Shown piece after piece: positions 57,491 through 64,000 of a DNA stretch of 64,000 nt. How positions within the stretch are numbered: the first letter of the stretch is position 1; each line of letters opens with the position of its first letter. The stretch is from Amaurobius ferox (lineage: Eukaryota > Arthropoda > Arachnida > Araneae > Amaurobiidae): the NCBI GenBank assembly GCA_951213105.1, contig OX578146.1, positions 115,730,551 to 115,794,550 of the forward strand, written 5' to 3'. Made by a program: the position numbers and the translations under genes. The notes beneath the pieces are model-generated. The model did not search any database. It saw only the letters and a list, made by a program, of their open reading frames with translations, and was not told the DNA's origin.

Positions 57491-58621
57491 AACAAGAAAG
57501 ATCAATCATGCATAAAGCATTGATTATTAAACACTTTCCAACTACAATGCAATTTTATTTAAACATCTCTAAAATGCGATACATAATCAGTAATATTTTT
57601 AAAATTATCACAATGCTACAATAATATATTATATTTGAAAACTCCATCGAAAAAAATGAACTTTACTCAAATGATATCATTGAAATATAAATTCCCTGGT
57701 TCTCTATGAAAATGCTGTAAAAATTTCATTCATAAGCATTTATTCTAGTCCTTTCATTCATCACAATACTGCAATAATATATTTTACTTAAAAAGTTAAA
57801 CCCATGGAGGTAAAATTAATCTAACTCTGTGCTTAAAATTTCATCGAAAAAGTCTGCTATAAAATCGGCTGTTCTCTATGTAACATCAATGACTGTTTCA
57901 TTCATATCAACTGATATCAACTATATTGCAGACTCAAGCGCTAAATAATTTTGTGTTAACGAAATTCAGAATTCTTATGCAACTCATCTCACAGCTTCAT
58001 ATGTTTATAATTTCTATAAGTGAAAATTAGGCTTCGTTGTAGAAACAATCAAAGTTTGATGATTATTTAAACTCAAATAGATCGTAATTGCTTTGTTTCA
58101 GAACATTGAAGCCCAGAAATTAAGCAAACATAATTTTTTTTGGACGGATACAACACAATATACAAATGAAGAGGAACATTAAAAATCACGATTTTGACAC
58201 AAGATGGATGCCATATTTTATTTTGAAGTAGGTCCCGTGATCTCTTCATATAATGGTCACGTGATTTCTTCATATAAAGGGTGTAATTAATATTCTAATT
58301 TTTATTTAAAAAACTACCGAATATATTTTGCTGAAATTTTTTTTATATATTTTTTGGGATAATTTGAATATTTGCTAAAACTTTCGAAGCAATTTGGGAA
58401 TTTTAAATTTGCTTAAAAATTGATTGAAAAATTAGATCCCATAAGGTTCAATGTATTTCATTTTTTCAATCCGGGTCCCACAGACTGTCTGAACAACATA
58501 CTAAAATTTCATATTTGATAAAGTCATTTTTACGGCAGTTATTGTGTTAACGTACATACATACAGACAGACAGAATGAACAAAGTCATAAACACTTTTCA
58601 ACTATGTTGTAAAGTGTTAAA
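57491..58621 (+). mobile_element. Family C element, full length
   Basis: A reference copy of about 1.13 kb. The 5' end is ACAAGAAAGATCAATCATGC, then ATAAAGCATTGATT and AACACTTTCCAACT. An internal near-duplication lies around TTCATTCAT..CACAATACTGCAATAATA. Late blocks are TCAATGTATTTCATTTTTTC and CCCACAGACTGTCTGAACAA. Then come (CAGA)n, ATGAACAAAGTCATAAACAC and the 3' hairpin TTTTCAACTATGTTGTAAAG TGTTAA. Non-coding. Confidence 0.75.
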
Positions 58622-60640
58622 AGGGATCAGAAAAAAATGCAAATCATTAAGAGAACATATATTGGAATTTTCGCTATCTCAGTATGATGGCCGTTATAGT
58701 AACCTAATCTAACAAATAAATTAAAACGAACAGTAATTAATACATGTATTATAAGTGTGACATAATGATGAAAGATTGAAGAAAAAACTATGTGCACTAG
58801 TAACAGAATGCTAGACAACAGACTGCAAAACTCTTCAAAGAAATATAGAACAATCTTCCAAATATGGACATGGACATATTTAACACGCTATTATATCAAA
58901 TAAAAAATTCGTCATTCTGCTGCTTCAAATTTCTTGTTTTCATATCAGCCATACATACTGAGAAAGATTAAGTAACGGAATGAATAGACAGAACTTGGCC
59001 CTTATTTCTTAAATATGACACAAGTTCTACATTTTTGTCAAAGTTTCCATATTATTTTTAAATCTAAAAATGTATAACATATACTTTCATTGAAGTCACG
59101 CTTATTATGCCCTCGTCAGCATGGCATAGTTGATCCTGCAATTTCAAGAAATGTTGATATATGCCACAAATTTGAGAAACTCCATGGAGAGTATCAATTT
59201 TTGTCTCATCATTCTACTTGTCTGAAATTTCTTACAGGGTGAGCTCAAGATGTACTAAGCTGCAACGGCTAGTGTCATATTCAATGACAAACCTTGTATG
59301 AGGAGTTCTGGCGGTCCCCTTAACATTTTCAGGTTTATACAAAAGATCGCCATACTGGGCACACCTTTTCTTGCTTTCACGACTATTCCATGTTATGGAA
59401 AGCATAATAAACCGACACTAGTCCATGAATACTGTTATTTATAATTGGAAGTCAATGCTGATCACAAACTTATATTTGGATAAGTTGAAAATGCATTTCT
59501 AGGTTATTGATCACGGTATCTTTCTATAGTAGCATTCTTAAAATTAGCATCATTATATTGGGAAAGATATAGTCTTCGAGTTCCAGGGTACTTATAAAAT
59601 TTATTGATTTCAGCTGGAAAATTAATTTGAGAAGGACACAGAAACGTCTAATACATGGCTATCAATCTCACTGTAAAATTTACAATTTTCTAAAAAAAAT
59701 TATGAAATAAAAAATTGTTGGCCAGACAAAATGATTGGGCAGACTATATTTAACCGCAGTCCAGGGGTTGCCCATGTCTGCACTAAACCTTCTGCTTATT
59801 ATGAAATGTCAAGTATAGACAAAAATTAATTGGCATATACTTAATACAGATATAGTAAAAAGTAGTGCCAAAAGTATGTTCTCCATGAAATGTGCTTTTC
59901 TCAAGGAGCCATGTGAAAAAGAACGTTAGCAATCCCCTATGCGCTTCTCTCCTTCATTACGGTCGTGGCTACATTGGCGCGGTGAACCTAACAATATACG
60001 GAAGCGTGTCAAGAGGTATTCACTTTGGACAATCGCAGCCAGGAAATATATAAATTGTGTACATGACTATGAATACATTTGCCTCCATCCATTTCTAGTT
60101 GGAGAAATTTTCATGCAGCACTAAAATACAGTTTATCAGCAATATGTATGAAAGAAGGGGCATTTTTAAGCAGTTCGTCTTGTTCAAAAATGAATGTTTC
60201 TGTAAAAGATAATATGACTAAGGTAAATAAAAATTGCAGTAACTTTTCAGTGCAGATTGCATAATGGGACTAATTCTGTTACGATGGCTATAATCTATTA
60301 TTTTATTTATAATCCGACAGAACATAGGGATAATTTTTTGGGAAAGCAACAGTTTGGGTAGTAGCTCTAGGGTAAGCCAAATTATTCAATCTCCCAACAG
60401 ATTATCTGATTCGAAATATGATTTTTTTAAATTAGGATGATGACAATAAGTCTTGATAATATTTTATAATAATATTATTTATATAAAAATGACTTCGTTT
60501 ACTTTTGTATATCTACACAAATGTGTCTGTATATCTGCTGTGCATAAAAGCTGATTCAAAGTGATTTTTGTTACAGGGACAGCTATTCACATTTAGCAGA
60601 ATGTAATTCAAATAAGTTAAAGGACTAAATCCCAGAGACC
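58622..60640. other. No gene seen
   Basis: AT-rich. The 61-codon frames at 59939 and 60079 have no motif. I see no repeat with a partner in this window. Confidence 0.35.
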
Positions 60641-61740
60641 GGTACGGTCGTTTTTTTTTTTTTTTTTATCGCGACAAATCGGCGATAAGCAGAGTGCTTT
60701 GTTGCGACCTTGGTAATTCTTTAACTCTTCTTAATCATGGTAACCTTGCGAGTTGGTTGGATACTATGGCAACTGTTTCAACATCAGGCGCCAGAAAAGT
60801 CGCCAAATTCAAGACCGTACCGGTCTTTGGGATAATGCCAGAGAAAGATATAAGATATAACGAGGAAATGTACTGACCAGACAGTATTGGCTGGCTGAAA
60901 GGGAAATGCGTGACGTGCGGTAAAGTAGCAAGTCTCAGTGCAAGAGGTTCATATTGACATCTAGAAGGTTGCGGTACATAAGCCAGCAGATAGTTGAAAT
61001 AAGCTAAAGAAATAACATATAACCTCGAACTGTAATGACCAGACAATATCGATAACACTTTACAAATTGATAACTTCATAAATGCCTAATTCTATTTAAA
61101 TTCTGTTAATATGTCATTTATTCTATTTTTCACATTATTATTTATTCTAATTTTTTATTGGAACAACGCTATTTTTAAAATAGTATGCTCTTCCTGTATT
61201 CTGTACTTATTTAGACTTTTGAATATAAGTGCCATTATATACTCTAATATTTCTAGCTTATATATTTAGCTTATATATTTCTTAAATATATTAATATTGA
61301 ATATTTTTATCTCTACATAATGTTCAGTAAATTCCCCCCATATTTTACTAATATCAATAGCGTAATTATATTTAAAATGTTATTTCCCATTTCTCTCTTG
61401 TTAATTAATTCTGGCTATAGTTTTATTCCAGGTGGCATGGCTAAATTTTTTATTCTCAAGTTTATTTAATTTATAATCCTTAGAACGCTCTCAATTTATT
61501 TTAATTTCACTACGTGCTGAGTACTGGCAATATTCACTTTATATTATTATGTGGCAACTTTTACTGTTTATTTACTTACTATAAATAATTTTCATTATTA
61601 TGAATCTGCAATCTCTCACGCAATATTCTACTCTACCAAAAATAGTATCACCCACCCACCCCCATTCCTCAACAGCAATCGGCATTTTCCCAAAGACCGG
61701 TACAGTCCAGAATTTGGCGACATTTTTGGCGCAAATGCTC
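60640..61740. repeat. Pair of inverted short repeats around CCGGTAC
   Basis: GTCGCCAAATTCAAGACCGT then ACCGGTCTTTGGGATAATGC (60797-60838) is the reverse complement, with a few changes, of 61681-61723 (GGCATTTTCCCAAAGACCGG then TACAGTCCAGAATTTGGCGA). A T run (60652-60668) and a third GACCGGTACGGTC block (60638-60650) lie to the left. AATGTACTGACCAGACAGTA (60867) and CTGTAATGACCAGACAATAT (61030) form a further direct repeat. No transposase. The nature is unknown. Confidence 0.5.
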
Positions 61741-61850
61741 TTACTGCGCACGATGTTTTTAAAATGCATCTTTAGCTTATATAAAGGCATTTCATGTAAT
61801 TTTTTTTGCAAATTTAACAGTATTCTAACAATTTAAAACACATAAATTGT

Positions 61851-62700
61851 TACTTTCCTTATATACATAATATATAAGGAGAGTAATGTGATGGGATTGA
61901 AAATAAGAATTCGAGTTTTCGACGGAAGTGCACGTTTCAAGCATCCCTGATTACGAATCGAACATTTTTAAAGTGATGTCTGTGTGTGTGTATGTGTGTG
62001 TCAATGAAACTGTGGAGACGATATCTCACGAACGAATGGGAAGATTCGAATGAAATTTAGTACAAAACTTACAATCCGTGAATATTGGAAGCCTCTTGCT
62101 TTAAAACACAATCGAATGTTCAGAACCCAATTAAATTTTCGAGTGAAATTTTTAAAAAATCATAAAAAAATAAAAACATTTAATAAAGTTACGAAAATAG
62201 ACATTTCTTATGTAATTTTTCCTTAGAAAACGGACATAAACTTTGGAACGCTAGCATAAACCGTTCTCGAAACATTGCACATTTTTAAAATAAATTTATC
62301 AAAAAATCACATAAATTAAAAAAAAATATTAACTGTTGAGAAACATGCTCATTTTACACATGTAATATTATGCGATGAATTTGGTGGCATCATTGTCGAG
62401 GATCTAGCTCGTTCCATTCATGAGAAAATATATTTTGGGTAATACTTTTGTATTTAAACGCCAATAGTCATTTATCTGCTATAAGAATAATTATTTCTCC
62501 GTACATAACGTCTTGCGAGATTTTGGCGACTTATTTGGTGGTATGTCGTCAACTTGGCGACTTTTTTAAATGTCACCAAATTAGCGAAAATCTCGCCAAA
62601 TGGATAAAAATAACGCTAAATCAATGAAAATAATGACTAATTGAAAATTCAATATCTTGGAAAGAATATAAGTATCTAGTATAAGAAAAACCTATGTTTA
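61851..62700 (-). mobile_element. Family A element, 5' end missing
   Basis: The minus strand keeps the TTGGCGAGATTTTCG centre, the AACGAATG and GAGATATCGTCTCC blocks, GTGTGT/CACACA and the 3' hairpin TACTTTCCTTATATACATAA / TATATAAGGAGAGTA (plus-strand view at 61852). It stops at CCTATGTTT before the terminal TCTGATGTGGGC. A stray ACTTTCCTTATG follows at 62700. Confidence 0.7.
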
Positions 62701-63229
62701 CTTTCCTTATGCAAAATTAATTCAATTAAAAGTATATTTTGTGCTTCAATCGATTTGTTATATTAAATGAACTCAGAAAATGTTTCATTTTTTTGCTGGA
62801 AATTCTTCTAACAGTTAGCAACAGAAATTTGATATTTTCAGTATTAATTTGTTCTAACAGATTTTCAGCTATATCTCACGAAAATATGTATTTATTGGTA
62901 TAGCTTTTGCGTTTAAGTATGTGATAGGATAACTTAACTGAAATGTCTTAACTAAAATTTTTGCATTTTGATATGTTTTATTTAAAAAAAATTAAATTGT
63001 GTTTGGTAAGAAAGAGAATTATGACATACTGTGTATTTATATAAATAGGGGCACCGCCCCCTGCTCGCCACCACTCGATAACCTCCGTAACTCGCTTTGT
63101 GAGATCTCTCTTGGCGCCTGCTGCGCATGCATAATACATCCGTTGGGGTCCCTTGTTCGTAAACGTAAAACACAAGTTGGAGTTTCTCCCATTGTAAGAT
63201 AACGCTCATCAATCACAGAATTTCTGGAT
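62701..63229. other. No clear gene; short GC-richer block at 63045-63200
   Basis: 63045-63200 is distinctly GC-richer than its neighbours and open on both strands for about 65 codons. I do not recognise it. It may be a scrap of another retroelement preceding the LINE. Confidence 0.35.
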
Positions 63230-64000
63230 CGCCGCTTTAGTAAATAGAATGCTAGAACACCTCTATTTTCTCCAGAACTGGAAAACGGCCACCGGCATCT
63301 CTCTTTATAAACCTAATCAGGACATAGCTAACTTCCAATAAGCTTACTCTCCAGAATGTCGAATATCTACGAACTCAGAATATTGAATTGCTTAAAAGAT
63401 TGGATAGTTTCTGCAGATCTCAGTAAATACTTAATCTTGACCAGCTGCTCACTCCCCGCAGACCCACGCAGCCTCATACGTGTAGTTGAATATATACACA
63501 CCAATTCTCGTAACAGGCAATACACCAGCATTGTGTTTTTTGGCATATTGAAAGCGTTCGACATGTGCTGGATCTGGGTCTGATTACCAAAGTATCCGAG
63601 TCTGATTACCAAGCTGGTGCGACTTGGCGTATCAACCCAATTAATTACTATCATCAACTCGCATCTCACCAATCGTTCTTTCCGCGTACGATTTGGTACT
63701 CTCCATTCCTTATCCCGACCGATCAAAGTCGGAGTTTCACAGAGGGTAACTGCAGCTCCCTACTTTTTAACCTATAATTTAGCGATATACCACACATACC
63801 ACAGGTGAAACTCTGCAATTTTGCAGATGACATCGTGATCGTAACCCACCGAGGTTCTCCTCAAAACACGATCAATACTCTACAGAGCTTTATCACACAT
63901 CCTTGACCACTGACTCTTCCACTGGAAAATCAAAATTAATGCTTCTAGGTCTAACGTTCTTATTTTTAAGACCCATTACAAAGCAATTACCCATAATTTC
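63230..64000 (+). pseudogene. LINE reverse transcriptase, decayed, runs off the window
   Basis: Non-LTR reverse transcriptase, which copies the element's RNA at a nicked target. The plus strand in order: LPQ-NWKTATGISLYKPNQD-like sequence near 63280, then KDW.., and VEYIHTNSRNRQYTSIVFFG with ILKAFDMCW (domain A, expected LDI-KAFD, the first Asp changed to Gly). LGVSTQLITIINSHLTNRSF RV and SLSRPIKVGVSQRV match the Pro-Gly-G.PQGS region in degraded form. LCNFADDIVIV has the FADD active site intact at 63820-63831. A stop at 63904 and several frameshifts show decay. The pattern fits a Jockey/I-type LINE. The 5' endonuclease domain is not visible in the window. Confidence 0.8.

Overview
The window is AT-rich, intergenic-style animal DNA. 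I see no intact host gene, rRNA gene, functional tRNA gene or CRISPR array. The mix of decayed Tc1/mariner transposases, tRNA-derived SINEs with CAA-type tails, a Polinton/Maverick-type DNA polymerase B remnant, a GIY-YIG nuclease remnant of Penelope type, a LINE reverse transcriptase and many microsatellites suggests an arthropod. Chelicerate (spider-like) is my best guess; that is inference, not proof.

Most of the recognisable sequence is interspersed repeats, which I name here by letter. Families A, B and C are non-autonomous elements of about 0.6-1.2 kb. Each has a 5' end with a small hairpin, then a subterminal ACTTTCC or CACTTTCC core, and a 3' end with a CA/CAGA-type microsatellite followed by a terminal hairpin built from the same core in inverted form. 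This resembles rolling-circle (Helitron/Helentron-like) non-autonomous elements. Family A lies at 15996-18369, 38709-39678, 42446-43613, 50537-51517 and 61851-62700. Family B lies at 5006-5607, 14683-14879, 22014-22765, the 23430-28896 nest, 37484-38056 and 55552-55815. Family C lies at 3560-4803, 12237-13093, 24880-27016, 56553-57350 and 57491-58621. Families D, F, G, H and J are less well bounded.

Region by region: 1-5000 holds small MITEs, a Tc1 scrap split by a TGACGT-rich MITE, and a C copy inside a D copy. 5900-7150 is a GC-rich island of unknown nature. 7764-7876 holds two long perfect palindromes. 8525-8900 is a protein-kinase-like pseudogene. 13416-14700 is a decayed gene for an acidic tandem-repeat protein. 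15996-18369 is an A copy split by a deleted mariner. 19459-21017 is a near full-length mariner-like element. 23430-28896 is a deep nest of B and C copies. 30074-31023 is a large foldback. 32885-33458 is a deleted mariner. 35941-37400 is a Tc1 pseudogene split by a GC-rich retro-insertion. 43121-43343 and 45506-46176 hold SINEs and a related 3' tail. 44568-44922 is a foldback with mirrored open frames. 48724-48930 is a transposase helix-turn-helix scrap. 52533-54890 holds hairpin modules, a minisatellite and a DNA polymerase B remnant. 55816-56395 is a GIY-YIG remnant. 63230 to the right edge is a LINE reverse transcriptase.

The genes do not form a working system. What the window records is the order of insertions: several empty sites can be rebuilt by comparing copies, giving target duplications for the TIR and retro elements and none for the A/B/C-type elements.
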